Below are positions 8,552 to 16,495 of a DNA stretch of 41,043 bases, piece after piece. How positions within the stretch are numbered: the first letter of the stretch is position 1; the number at the start of each line of letters is the position of its first letter. The stretch is taken from NCBI GenBank assembly GCA_003134555.1, contig PLBO01000057.1:1-41043 (forward strand), written 5' to 3'. Both the position numbers and the translations under genes were made by a program. The stretch comes from Actinomycetota bacterium (lineage in GTDB: Bacteria > Actinomycetota > Acidimicrobiia > IMCC26256 > PALSA-610). Under the pieces are notes generated by a model, which worked only from the letters and a program-made list of their open reading frames with translations, did no database searches and had not been told where the DNA came from.

Positions 8552-8985
8552 GAGCTCACCCGCTCGAGCCACGACTGGAGCATCACGGCCGCCGCGACCT
8601 TGTCGACGACCCGCCGGCGCGCGTCGCGGCGCATGCGGCCCTCGATCAAGGCGCGTTCGGCCGTCACCGTGGTGAGCCGCTCGTCGTGCACGATGACCTC
8701 GATGTCGCCCGCGATGGCGCGCAGGGCCTCGACCTCCGCCAGCGCGGCCCGCGCCGCGGGACCAGTTGCTCCGGAGAGCGACAACGGCAGTCCGACCACG
8801 ATCACGTTCGCGCCTTGCGCGCGCGCCGTTTCGACGATGGCCCTCCGGTCGGTGACCGGATCGCCGCTGCGGCGAAGCACTTCGTGCGGAGAGGCAACGG
8901 TGCGAGACGGGTCGGAGAGGGCGAGCCCGATACGTCGCTCGCCCAGGTCGACGCCCAGCGCGCGGGTTGCGGCCGTCGCGATCAC
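8548..8985 (-). CDS. ruvX: RuvX/YqgF family Holliday junction resolvase-like nuclease
   Basis: This 145-residue RNase H-fold protein contains the expected acidic motifs: GVDLGERRIGLALSD at the N-terminus, the VVGLPLSLSG strand, HDERLTT, and the C-terminal VDKVAAAVMLQSWL. The family acts in pre-16S rRNA 5' end processing and is proposed to resolve Holliday junctions. The chosen GTG at 8985 overlaps the alaS stop (GTGA); another GTG 9 bases earlier is possible. The alaS-ruvX-mltG-aroE order is a conserved bacterial neighbourhood. Confidence 0.94.
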   Translation of the reverse strand: MIATAATRALGVDLGERRIGLALSDPSRTVASPHEVLRRSGDPVTDRRAIVETARAQGANVIVVGLPLSLSGATGPAARAALAEVEALRAIAGDIEVIVHDERLTTVTAERALIEGRMRRDARRRVVDKVAAAVMLQSWLERVSS

Positions 8986-11606
8986 GACCCCCACGGCGCC
9001 GCCAGCTCGCGCGCAACCGCGAGTGCGTCGTCGATGCCGGCGACGTTCTGGCCGCCGCCGACCACTGTGTCCGCACCCTTTCCCACGCCGCCACCGAGCT
9101 TCGCGACAGCCGGCTTCGCGATTGCGTCGGCGGACGCACCACGGGCAACCACGTCCTTGCTGATCGCGACCGCGATCGCCGCCTTTCCGTCGGCCTCGCC
9201 GACGAGCGCGACCACGCCGCTGCCGAGTGCGCGTACGGTCTCCTGCGCGAGCTGCTTCAGCTCGCCGGTGCCCAGCCCGTCGTAACGGGCGACGAGCACG
9301 CCGCGCTCGGCGCGGCCGGCGAGCTCCCCCGCCGCGCTCGCCGCTTCCTTGGCTCTCAGGCCTCGGAGCTCGTCCTGGAGCGCGCGCACCTGCTCGGAGA
9401 GACGCTCGATGCGGTCGGGTACCTCCTTCGGCGTCGCGCGCAGCAGATCGCCCGCGCGGCGCAACAACTGCTCCTCGAACTCGATGTACTCGAGAGCTCC
9501 GTCGCCCGTCATCGCCTCGACCCGGCGGAGATTCGAACCGATCGAGCCTTCGCTCACGATCTTGATCGGACCGATGAACCCGAGCGCGTGCACGTGCGTG
9601 CCGCCGCACAGCTCGGTCGACGGTCCGGCCTCGAGCACGCGCACGATCTCGCCGTACTTCTCACCGAAGAACGCGATCGCCCCGATGCGCTCGGCTTCGG
9701 CCTTCGTCGTCTCGTAGTGCCGGACCGGCGCGTCCGAGATCACCTGCGCGTTGGCCAGGCGCTCGACCTGCGCGAGCTGTTCGGCCGTGACGGGCTCGTG
9801 ATGCGAGAAATCGAAGCGCAGACGGTCGGGGCCGACGAACGAGCCCGCCTGCTGAACGTGACTGCCGAGCACCTCGCGCAACGCCCAGTGCAGCACGTGC
9901 GTCGCGGTGTGATTCCGCCGGATGCGGTCACGACGCACAGCGTCGATCTCCGCGATCACCTCGTCGGCTTCGCTGACAACGCCGACGCGTACCCGCCCAC
10001 GGTGCAAGGTGATCTGCCCGGGCAACCCGTACTGCGTGTCGATCACGTCGATGAGCGCGCCCGGCGCGGTCGTGATCGTGCCCGTGTCGCCGACCTGGCC
10101 ACCCGACTCCGCGTAGAACGGCGTACGGTCGAGCACGACGTCGACGTCGGTGCCTACGGTCACTTGGCCGACGAGATCGCCGTCGACCACCAGGGCGAGC
10201 ACTTTCCCAGTGGAGGAATACTCCTGGCGGCCGGTGAACTCGGTCGGGCCGTGCGTGTCGACGAGCTCGCGGAAGATCTCGAGCGGGACGCCCCTTGCCG
10301 CACCGGCTTCGGCCGCATCGGCGCGGGCCCGGACGCGCTGCTCCTGCATCTGCGCTTCGAATCCGACGAGGTCGACCGCGCGGCCGCGTTCGCCCGCGAT
10401 CTCACGCGTGAGATCGATCGGGAAGCCGAGCGTGTCGTGCAGGAAGAACGCGTCGTCGCCGGAGACGTCGGCTCGGTCGACGATCTCGGACAGCATGTCG
10501 ACGCCGCGCTGCAGAGTGGCGCGAAACGACTCCTCTTCCCGTTCGACGATCTTGCGCACGACGCCGTGCGTCGCGACGAGCTCCGGGTACGCGTTGCCCA
10601 TCGTGGCGACCACGGCGTCGATCATCGTCGGCATCACGATGCCGCGTGCGCCGAGCCGGTACGCATGGCGAACCGCCCGCCGGATGATCCGCCGCAAGAC
10701 GTAACCGCGCTCCTGGTTCGTCGGCCGCACGCCGTCGCTCACCATGAACGTCATCGTGCGCGCGTGCTCGGCGATGATGCGCAACGAAACGTCGGTCGAC
10801 TCGCTCGTTCCCGAGCGCGCGCCGGTGACCTGCTCCGCGGCCTCGCGCAGCGGCACGAACACGTCGATGTCCCAGATCGACGTCTTCTCCTGCACCACCA
10901 TGAGATTGCGCTCGAGGCCGGCGCCCGTGTCGATGCTCGGCTTGGGCAGTGGGATGCGCGAGCCGTCGGCCTGCTGGTCGAACTGCATGAACACAAGGTT
11001 CCAGATCTCGATGTAGCGGTCGGCCTCGGTGACGGGGCCGCCGTCGGGGCCGAATTCGGGGCCGAGGTCCCAGAAGATCTCGGACGACGGCCCGCACGGA
11101 CCGGTGTCGCCCATCCTCCAGAAGTTGTCGTCGCCGAGGCGCTGAATCCGCTCCGCCGGAAAACCGACACGCTCGCGCCAAATCTGCTCGGCCTCGTCGT
11201 CGTCCTCGTGCACGGTGACCCAGAGACGATCGGGGTCGAGCTTCAGGACCCCCGTGTAGAACTCCCAGGCCCAGGGGATCGCATCGGCCTTGAAGTAGTC
11301 ACCGAAGCTGAAATTGCCGAGCATCTCGAAGAACGAGAAGTGCCGGTTCGTGCGCCCGATGTCGTCGAGGTCGTTGTGCTTGCCGCCCGCACGGACGCAT
11401 TTCTGCACCGAAACCGCACGGTTGTAGGGCGCGGTTTCCTCGCCGGTGAAATACGGCTTGAAGGGCACCATGCCCGCGACGGTGAACAGCAATGACTTGT
11501 CGACGGGAATGACGCTGGCGGACGGCACGTGCACATGCGCGCGCTCGGTGAAGAACTCCACGAAGGCGCGGCGTAGCTCGTCGGCGGTGGTCGGGCGGTC
11601 GGGCAT
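8982..11606 (-). CDS. alaS: Alanyl-tRNA synthetase
   Basis: This 874-residue class II synthetase charges tRNA-Ala. The N-terminal catalytic core shows FFTERAHVHVPSASVIP, the motif 2 region (NRHFSFFEMLGNFSFGDYFK) and motif 3 (GAGLERN). The editing domain is intact with the zinc ligands HTATH near residue 565 and CGGTH near residue 665, so it should deacylate mischarged Ser- and Gly-tRNA-Ala. The C-terminal coiled coil and DHHA1 (C-Ala) domain end in a glycine-rich GGGQNVAG segment. The length is normal. The ATG start is clear and the small membrane gene upstream is 12 bases away. Confidence 0.98.
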   Translation of the reverse strand: MPDRPTTADELRRAFVEFFTERAHVHVPSASVIPVDKSLLFTVAGMVPFKPYFTGEETAPYNRAVSVQKCVRAGGKHNDLDDIGRTNRHFSFFEMLGNFSFGDYFKADAIPWAWEFYTGVLKLDPDRLWVTVHEDDDEAEQIWRERVGFPAERIQRLGDDNFWRMGDTGPCGPSSEIFWDLGPEFGPDGGPVTEADRYIEIWNLVFMQFDQQADGSRIPLPKPSIDTGAGLERNLMVVQEKTSIWDIDVFVPLREAAEQVTGARSGTSESTDVSLRIIAEHARTMTFMVSDGVRPTNQERGYVLRRIIRRAVRHAYRLGARGIVMPTMIDAVVATMGNAYPELVATHGVVRKIVEREEESFRATLQRGVDMLSEIVDRADVSGDDAFFLHDTLGFPIDLTREIAGERGRAVDLVGFEAQMQEQRVRARADAAEAGAARGVPLEIFRELVDTHGPTEFTGRQEYSSTGKVLALVVDGDLVGQVTVGTDVDVVLDRTPFYAESGGQVGDTGTITTAPGALIDVIDTQYGLPGQITLHRGRVRVGVVSEADEVIAEIDAVRRDRIRRNHTATHVLHWALREVLGSHVQQAGSFVGPDRLRFDFSHHEPVTAEQLAQVERLANAQVISDAPVRHYETTKAEAERIGAIAFFGEKYGEIVRVLEAGPSTELCGGTHVHALGFIGPIKIVSEGSIGSNLRRVEAMTGDGALEYIEFEEQLLRRAGDLLRATPKEVPDRIERLSEQVRALQDELRGLRAKEAASAAGELAGRAERGVLVARYDGLGTGELKQLAQETVRALGSGVVALVGEADGKAAIAVAISKDVVARGASADAIAKPAVAKLGGGVGKGADTVVGGGQNVAGIDDALAVARELAAPWGS

Positions 11607-11618
11607 CGCCGCGCCAGT

Positions 11619-11843
11619 TTACTTGCCGCCGGTGCGCACGGAGCTGCCTTTGAAGGCCGCTTCCCGGGCGCGCATGGCGTCGCGGCCCTCGTTCACAGCC
11701 GCGCGCACGCTGCCGCTCCAGCGGTCGACGACATCGGCGGGCGCGAGCCGGACCGCGACGCGCCGCACGCGTCGCATCACCGTCCACGACGAGCCGAGGC
11801 CGAGCAGGAAGCCGATAGTGAGCCAGACGAGTCGCTTGATCAC
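11619..11843 (-). CDS. Small membrane-anchored protein, unknown function
   Basis: This is a 74-residue protein with one N-terminal membrane helix (IKRLVWLTIGFLLGLGSSW) and a basic cytoplasmic-type tail ending in SVRTGGK. I do not recognise a family beyond general resemblance to small hypothetical proteins placed next to alaS in Actinomycetota. The GTG start overlaps the stop of the preceding gene (GTGA), so it is probably co-translated with it. A link with the neighbouring DUF948-like protein is plausible but not shown. Confidence 0.75.
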   Translation of the reverse strand: MIKRLVWLTIGFLLGLGSSWTVMRRVRRVAVRLAPADVVDRWSGSVRAAVNEGRDAMRAREAAFKGSSVRTGGK

Positions 11844-12211
11844 GACGCCGATCTCCGGCGTTTCGACGGCGGCCGCGGCGACTCCCCGTCGCGCAACCGC
11901 TGCGCGGCACGCGACACGCCGGTGCCGAACGCCATTGCCTTGACAACCGGTGTCGCGAGCGCCCGCTTCGCTTCGTCGAGCCGCTCGGCCGACGTCACGA
12001 GGCGTTCCACGCGGTCGATCTCGCTCGCCGCTTCGTGGACCGAGACGCGCGCGTCGTCGAGCAACGCCAGCGCGTCCTCCTCGAGGATCACGAGTGCCGC
12101 GCGCAACTCGCGCAACGTTCGGGCGACGAACACGAGCACGGTGGCGAGGACGGCCACGACGATCGTCACGACCGTGGCCGCGACGATCGCCATCACGTCA
12201 CCCGTCGACAT
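11840..12211 (-). CDS. DUF948-like single-pass membrane protein
   Basis: This protein of about 123 residues has one membrane helix close to the N-terminus (VMAIVAATVVTIVVAVLATVLVFVA, in part) followed by a heptad-like helical region (LRELRAALVILEEDALALLDDARV...ASEIDRVERLV) that could form a coiled coil, and a basic Arg/Pro-rich tail. This matches the general form of DUF948 proteins; the function is unknown. ATG 12211 is preferred and overlaps the end of rarA by 14 bases; a GTG at 12232 is an alternative. It sits between rarA and alaS, a position often held by such genes in Actinomycetota. Confidence 0.78.
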   Translation of the reverse strand: MSTGDVMAIVAATVVTIVVAVLATVLVFVARTLRELRAALVILEEDALALLDDARVSVHEAASEIDRVERLVTSAERLDEAKRALATPVVKAMAFGTGVSRAAQRLRDGESPRPPSKRRRSAS

Positions 12212-13541
12212 CTTGTCCCGCGTCCTCTCCACGTCGATTGCGCCACTGCTCGATCAGGCGCCCCTCGGCGCCGTGGTCGGTGGCACGGTAGAAATGCTCC
12301 CCGGCCACCTCGACCGGGAGGTGCTCCTGTGGCACCCAGCCGGATGGATCGTCGTGAGGATAGACGTACCCCTTGCCGTGGCCGAGCATCTGCGCCCCTC
12401 GGTAGTGCGCGTCGCGCAGATGCATCGGAACCGGGCCCGGCCGGCGATCGCGGACCGCACTAGTGGCCGCGCCGAGCGCCGAGATGACGCTGTTGCTCTT
12501 GGGGGCCAACGCGAGGTGGATGACCGCGTGCGCGAGGTTGATCGCCACCTCCGGCAACCCGACGTATTCGACGGCCCTCGCGGCCGCGTCGGCGGTGAGG
12601 AGCGACTGCGGATCGGCGAGACCGATGTCCTCACTCGCGAGGATGACGAGCCGGCGGGCGATGAACCGCGCGTCCTCGCCCGCTTCGAGCATGCGCGCGA
12701 GCCAGTACAACCCCGCGTCGGGATCGGACCCGCGGATCGACTTGATGAACGCGGAGATGATGTCGTAGTGCTCGTCGTCGCCGTAGCGCACGCTGCGCAA
12801 CGCCAGCGCGGCCTCCGCGTCGGCGAGCGTGATCTGCGTGCGGTCGGCCTGGACGGTGAGCGCGTGCGCGACCTCGAGCACGGTGAGCAGATGCCGGGCG
12901 TCGCCGTCGCTCTTGTCGACGAGATGTTGCAGCGCGTCGTCGTCGATCTCGGTCGGCTCCGCGGCCAGGCCGCGTTCGGTGTCGGTGAGGGCGCGGCGGG
13001 CGAGCTGCTCGAGGGCTTGGTCGTCCAGCGGTTCGAGACGGAACAACGTGCTGCGCGAGAGCAGCGGACCGGTGAGCGAGAAGAACGGATTCTCGGTCGT
13101 CGCGCCGACGAGCACGAGCAGACCTTCCTCGACGAAGGGGAGCAGCACGTCCTGTTGCGCGCGCGAGAAGCGGTGCACCTCGTCGAGGAACAGGATCGTT
13201 CCCTGCCCGCGCTCACCGAGCCGGGCGCGGGCCCGTTCCGCGACCTCACGAACGTCCTTGACGCCCGCGCTCACCGCGCTGAGCGTCTCGAACGCCTTCT
13301 CGCTCACACCGGCGACGAGCCGGGCGATCGTGGTCTTGCCCGTCCCCGGCGGACCCCAGATGATGACGGACGAAAGCCGATCCGACTCGATGAGCACCCG
13401 CAGCGGCTTCCCCGGCCCGAGGAGGTGAATCTGCCCGACGACTTCGTCGAGCGTACGCGGGCGCAGCCGAGCCGCGAGCGGAGCCTTCCGCGCGAGACGC
13501 TCCTCGACCGCCGACGCGAACAGATCAGGCCCTGGACTCAC
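12198..13541 (-). CDS. rarA: Replication-associated recombination AAA+ ATPase RarA (MgsA)
   Basis: This 447-residue AAA+ protein acts at stalled replication forks and is related to clamp-loader subunits. It has a typical N-terminus (LAARLRPRTLDEVVGQ), Walker A GPPGTGKTT, Walker B (ILFLDEVHRF), sensor 1 (GATTENPFFSL), and the C-terminal tetramerisation region with SAFIKSIRGSDPDAGLYWLARMLEAGEDARFIARRL-type sequence, which is diagnostic of RarA rather than RuvB or DnaX. The start is GTG 13541 (VSPGPDLF). Only 25 bases separate it from the hairpin element at 13567, so its promoter must lie in or beyond that element. Confidence 0.96.
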   Translation of the reverse strand: MSPGPDLFASAVEERLARKAPLAARLRPRTLDEVVGQIHLLGPGKPLRVLIESDRLSSVIIWGPPGTGKTTIARLVAGVSEKAFETLSAVSAGVKDVREVAERARARLGERGQGTILFLDEVHRFSRAQQDVLLPFVEEGLLVLVGATTENPFFSLTGPLLSRSTLFRLEPLDDQALEQLARRALTDTERGLAAEPTEIDDDALQHLVDKSDGDARHLLTVLEVAHALTVQADRTQITLADAEAALALRSVRYGDDEHYDIISAFIKSIRGSDPDAGLYWLARMLEAGEDARFIARRLVILASEDIGLADPQSLLTADAAARAVEYVGLPEVAINLAHAVIHLALAPKSNSVISALGAATSAVRDRRPGPVPMHLRDAHYRGAQMLGHGKGYVYPHDDPSGWVPQEHLPVEVAGEHFYRATDHGAEGRLIEQWRNRRGEDAGQDVDG

Positions 13542-13566
13542 ACCCGCCAGGCTAGAGCGTCCCAAA

Positions 13567-13589
13567 TTGTTGCCAACAGTTCGCAACAA
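13567..13589 (+). repeat. Hairpin unit L1
   Basis: The arms TTGTTGC and GCAACAA pair perfectly over 7 bp around the asymmetric centre CAACAGTTC. This is the outer left unit of the element. Confidence 0.85.
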
Positions 13590-13610
13590 AACGGCCCATT
13601 TGCGGGCGAT

Positions 13611-13633
13611 TTCTTGCCAACAGTTTGCAAGAA
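13611..13633 (+). repeat. Hairpin unit L2
   Basis: The arms TTCTTGC and GCAAGAA pair perfectly over 7 bp around the centre CAACAGTTT. The change from TTG to TTC in the left arm is matched in the right arm, so pairing is kept relative to L1. Confidence 0.85.
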
Positions 13634-13686
13634 TCGGACCGTTCGAACTCCGCACATCCGTGCCGTCCGGCCAAACGAAACGACTG

Positions 13687-14613
13687 CTACGCGTCGATGT
13701 CACACCTGGCGCCGCGCTGATTCAGAGCGGCGACTGTACGTTCGACGATCTCACGATCCGATGACGCTTGGGTGAAGACAAGCGGCAACCAGCCCGCGGC
13801 CGACAGCGCTGTCAGTCGCTCGCTATCTGCGACGACTGCACTCGGTCCAATGTGGAAGGGCAAGCCGTAGTACTCGGCGAACACTTTGCGGTCGGGCCAC
13901 GCGAAATCGGGTCGGAACGTCTTGGATCCGACCTTCACACGATGCTGTTGCACGGGCAGAGGAAGGCGCGCCCGTCGAAATACGTCGAGCAGGTACAACT
14001 CCGACCGGCTGCCGCCCGGATCAAAGCCGATGCCACGAGCCTCGAGGAGCGAACGAACCACCGACATATGACGACCCGGTCCTGATTCGAGACGCTCGGC
14101 GCAACCAGTGAGACGGCGCAGCGACGCGACACCGCGCCGCAAACCGTCGTCAAGCACCCGACTGAGTTGGTAGCCGCTCAGAAGGCTGGTGCAATCGCAC
14201 AGCGTGCGCTCGAACGAAGTACACGGGATAGCGTCGCGATTCGCGATGTCTTCGTGCCCGAGCGTTGCGGACCGATGCAGTACGACGCCACGCAGCGGCG
14301 CTCGATATTCGCGCCCCACGGTGACTTCGTATCGGTCCTCCGGCCGCGGTTCGAACCTCCAGAGTCGTGCGGCCGCCGCGTGTGAGGCGACAGAGCCCTG
14401 CAGCGACAACACCGCCGCGAGAAGGCCTCGCTCCCACGACTCTCGAGCGCCAACGAGGCCGTAGACGCGTGGACGAAGCCGCCGCAAGGTCTTCTGCTCG
14501 ACGAGCCTCCGCGCATGCCGATCGCTGAGCTGCCCGTCCCGCAGTTGGTCCAGAGTCACCAATCCGTGTTGCGAGGAAAGAACGGATTCAAAACGTGCGA
14601 GCCGCGCCGCCAT
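13687..14613 (-). CDS. AbiEi-type wHTH protein with C-terminal DUF559 endonuclease-like domain
   Basis: This protein has about 308 residues. The N-terminus matches the AbiEi antitoxin-type winged helix-turn-helix (LARFESVLSSQHGLVTLDQL, then RRLRPRVYGLVGA). The middle resembles the AbiEi_4 region (SVASHAAAARLWRF). The C-terminus is a DUF559, VSR-like PD-(D/E)XK fold: SELYLLDVFRRARLP, FRPDFAWPDRKVFAEYYG, a following FH, and GWLPLVFT. Candidate acidic residues (Glu in SELY, Asp in RPDF, Glu in AEYYG) are present; the usual Lys is not obvious. No AbiEii toxin lies beside it. ATG 14613 fits the domain start; a GTG at 14670 would add 19 residues. Neither start has a strong ribosome site. The gene is wholly enclosed by the paired hairpin repeats. 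Confidence 0.82.
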   Translation of the reverse strand: MAARLARFESVLSSQHGLVTLDQLRDGQLSDRHARRLVEQKTLRRLRPRVYGLVGARESWERGLLAAVLSLQGSVASHAAAARLWRFEPRPEDRYEVTVGREYRAPLRGVVLHRSATLGHEDIANRDAIPCTSFERTLCDCTSLLSGYQLSRVLDDGLRRGVASLRRLTGCAERLESGPGRHMSVVRSLLEARGIGFDPGGSRSELYLLDVFRRARLPLPVQQHRVKVGSKTFRPDFAWPDRKVFAEYYGLPFHIGPSAVVADSERLTALSAAGWLPLVFTQASSDREIVERTVAALNQRGARCDIDA

Positions 14614-14676
14614 CCGGCGAACCGTAGGTCCCGAGTGAGACAACAATCGGCTCGCACGAACCGACGACACGTCGAG

Positions 14677-14699
14677 TACTTGCCAACTGATGGCAAGAA
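14677..14699 (-). repeat. Hairpin unit R1
   Basis: Read on the minus strand this is TTCTTGC, CATCAGTTG, GCAAGTA. The arms pair at 6 of 7 positions, and an inner perfect repeat CTTGCCA/TGGCAAG is also present. This is the inner right unit, inverted relative to L2. Confidence 0.8.
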
Positions 14700-14720
14700 A
14701 TCGGACGCATGTGCGGCGTT

Positions 14721-14743
14721 TCCTTGCGAACTGTTGGCAAGGA
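14721..14743 (-). repeat. Hairpin unit R2
   Basis: Read on the minus strand this is TCCTTGC, CAACAGTTC, GCAAGGA, with perfect 7-bp arms. The centre equals that of L1, while both arms carry matching changes. It is the outer right unit and begins 3 bp past the aspS stop codon. Confidence 0.85.
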
Positions 14744-14746
14744 CAC

Positions 14747-16495
14747 TCACTCTTTGGGGGGGCTGAGGCGGAGGCCTAGGTCGCGGAGTTGGGTGGGGTC
14801 TATTGGCGTGGGCGCGCCGGTCAGGGGGTCGACGCCGGACTGCGTCTTCGGGAACGCGATCACCTCACGGATGTTCTCCTCGCCCGCGAGGATGGCGACG
14901 AAACGGTCGATGCCGACGGCGAAGCCCGCGTGCGGTGGCGCGCCGAACCGGAACGCGTCGAGCAGGAAGCCGAACCTCTGCTGCGCTTCGGTGGGATCGA
15001 ACCCGATCAGCGAGAAGACGCGTTGTTGGACGTCGGGCCGATGGATACGCACCGAGCCCGAGCCCAGCTCCCATCCGTTGAGCACGAGGTCGTACGCCTG
15101 GGCGCGGACCGACAACGGATCGGACTCCAACCTCTCGACGTCGTCGGGGTGCGGCATCGTGAACGGGTGATGCATCGGCGCGGGACGGCCGTCTTCGCCC
15201 AAGGTCTCCTCGAACAGCGGGAAATCGACGACCCACACGAACCGCAGCCCGCCCTCCGACACGGGTGGACGCCCGAGGTCGAGACGAATCGTGCCCAATA
15301 CGTCGCGCACCATCGCGCGCTTCCCGGCGACGATCAGCAACAGGTCGCCGGCGACCGCGCCCAACGCGTCGATCAATGCCAGCTGCTCGGACTCCGACAC
15401 GAACTTCGCGACCGGCGACTCGAGCTCGCCCCCGTCACGGACGCGCATCCAAACGAGCCCGAGCGCGCCGAGCGCCTTCGCCCGTTCGGTCAGGGCGTCG
15501 AGTCGGGCGCGCGTCATGTCGGCCTGACCCGCGACCCGAAGGCCCTTCACCGCATCGGCGCCCGCGAACGCCCGGAAGTCGGTGTCGCCGAAAATGTCGG
15601 TCAGCTCGACCAGCTCCATGTCGAATCGGACGTCGGGCTTGTCGGAGCCGTAACGCTCCATGGCCTCGTGCCAGGTAATGCGGGGAATCGACGCGAGCCC
15701 GGCGCCGGGGCGCGAGACCTCGGCCGCCGCGAGCACCGCGACCGATATGGCGTCGAGCACGTCCTCCTGGTCGGCAAAAGACATCTCGACATCGAGTTGC
15801 ATGAACTCGAACTGCCGATCGGCACGGAGATCTTCGTCGCGCAGGCAGCGCGCGATCTGGAAGTAGCGATCGAAGCCGCCGACCATCAACAGTTGCTTGA
15901 ACAGTTGCGGACTCTGCGGCAACGCGTAGAACTCGCCCGGCCGTAGCCGCGACGGAACCACGAAGTCGCGCGCCCCTTCCGGCGTGGACGCGACGAGCAT
16001 GGGCGTCTCGATCTCGACGAAGTCCTGCTCGGTCATCGCTTCGCGCATGACGCGATTTACGGCCGCACGAAGCCGCAGGTTGCGCTGCATCGGCGCGCGC
16101 CGGAGATCGAGATAGCGATGCCGCAGGCGGAGAACCTCGTCGACGTCGACCCGGTCGTCGAGGGGGAAGGGCGAGGGTTCCGCCTCTGACAACACCTCGA
16201 TCTCCCGGGCAATCACCTCGACCGCGCCGGTGGGCAAGTCGTCGTTGACCGTCCCGTCGGGGCGAGCGGAGACGTCACCGACGACGCGCACGACCCATTC
16301 GTGGCGCAGACGGTGCGCGACCTCGAGACCGGGCAACTGCGGATCGACGACGGCCTGAACGACACCGGCCACGTCGCGCACGTCGAGGAACACCTTGCCG
16401 CCGTGATCGCGCCGGCTCGCCACCCATCCGCAGAGCACCACGGATTCGCCGACGTCGTCGGCGCGCAGATCGCCGGCTCGATGCGATCGCATCAT
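14747..16495 (-). CDS. aspS: Aspartyl-tRNA synthetase (probably non-discriminating)
   Basis: This 582-residue bacterial-type class IIb synthetase has an N-terminal OB-fold (VVLCGWVASRRDHGGKVFLDVRD), motif 1 and 2 sequences (FVEIETPML, FQIARCLRDEDLRADRQFEF), the bacterial GAD insertion, and motif 3 (GFAVGIDRFVAIL) close to the C-terminus. The His in SRRDHGG and the Gly in ARPDG match positions reported for non-discriminating AspRS that also charge tRNA-Asn for the GatCAB route; this is inference from a few residues. The ATG overlaps the hisS stop (ATGA), so hisS-aspS are coupled. The stop is followed within 3 bases by the hairpin element. Confidence 0.97.
   Translation of the reverse strand: MMRSHRAGDLRADDVGESVVLCGWVASRRDHGGKVFLDVRDVAGVVQAVVDPQLPGLEVAHRLRHEWVVRVVGDVSARPDGTVNDDLPTGAVEVIAREIEVLSEAEPSPFPLDDRVDVDEVLRLRHRYLDLRRAPMQRNLRLRAAVNRVMREAMTEQDFVEIETPMLVASTPEGARDFVVPSRLRPGEFYALPQSPQLFKQLLMVGGFDRYFQIARCLRDEDLRADRQFEFMQLDVEMSFADQEDVLDAISVAVLAAAEVSRPGAGLASIPRITWHEAMERYGSDKPDVRFDMELVELTDIFGDTDFRAFAGADAVKGLRVAGQADMTRARLDALTERAKALGALGLVWMRVRDGGELESPVAKFVSESEQLALIDALGAVAGDLLLIVAGKRAMVRDVLGTIRLDLGRPPVSEGGLRFVWVVDFPLFEETLGEDGRPAPMHHPFTMPHPDDVERLESDPLSVRAQAYDLVLNGWELGSGSVRIHRPDVQQRVFSLIGFDPTEAQQRFGFLLDAFRFGAPPHAGFAVGIDRFVAILAGEENIREVIAFPKTQSGVDPLTGAPTPIDPTQLRDLGLRLSPPKE

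Larger units (their letters stand above)
13567..14743. mobile_element. Putative one-gene element with paired hairpin ends (AbiEi-DUF559)
   Basis: A 1,177-bp segment between aspS and rarA is bounded on each side by two 23-bp hairpin units. Each unit is a 7-base arm, a 9-base centre and a 7-base arm. The starts of the units are 44 bp apart on the left (13567, 13611) and 44 bp apart on the right (14677, 14721). The right pair is the inverted copy of the left pair: the 9-base centre of the outermost left unit (CAACAGTTC) is exactly the reverse complement of the outermost right one, and the 21-base spacers match at 15 of 21 positions once inverted. The ends therefore form imperfect terminal inverted repeats of 67 bp. 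The only gene inside is the AbiEi-DUF559 ORF. The right end is 3 bp from the aspS stop. Mobility is inferred; no target duplication was recognised. Confidence 0.6.

Noticed and set aside
13567-13633. Repeats read as a short CRISPR array
   Set aside because: There are only two units per side, each itself a hairpin, with opposite orientation on the two sides, related spacers and no cas genes.
14677-14743. Right hairpins read as the aspS terminator
   Set aside because: The stems are short and AT-containing, with no U tract after them, and equal units occur at the other end of the element.
13567-14743. Repeats read only as an AbiEi operator at its own promoter
   Set aside because: An operator explains the upstream pair but not the inverted matching pair downstream with the same spacing. 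It remains possible as an added function.
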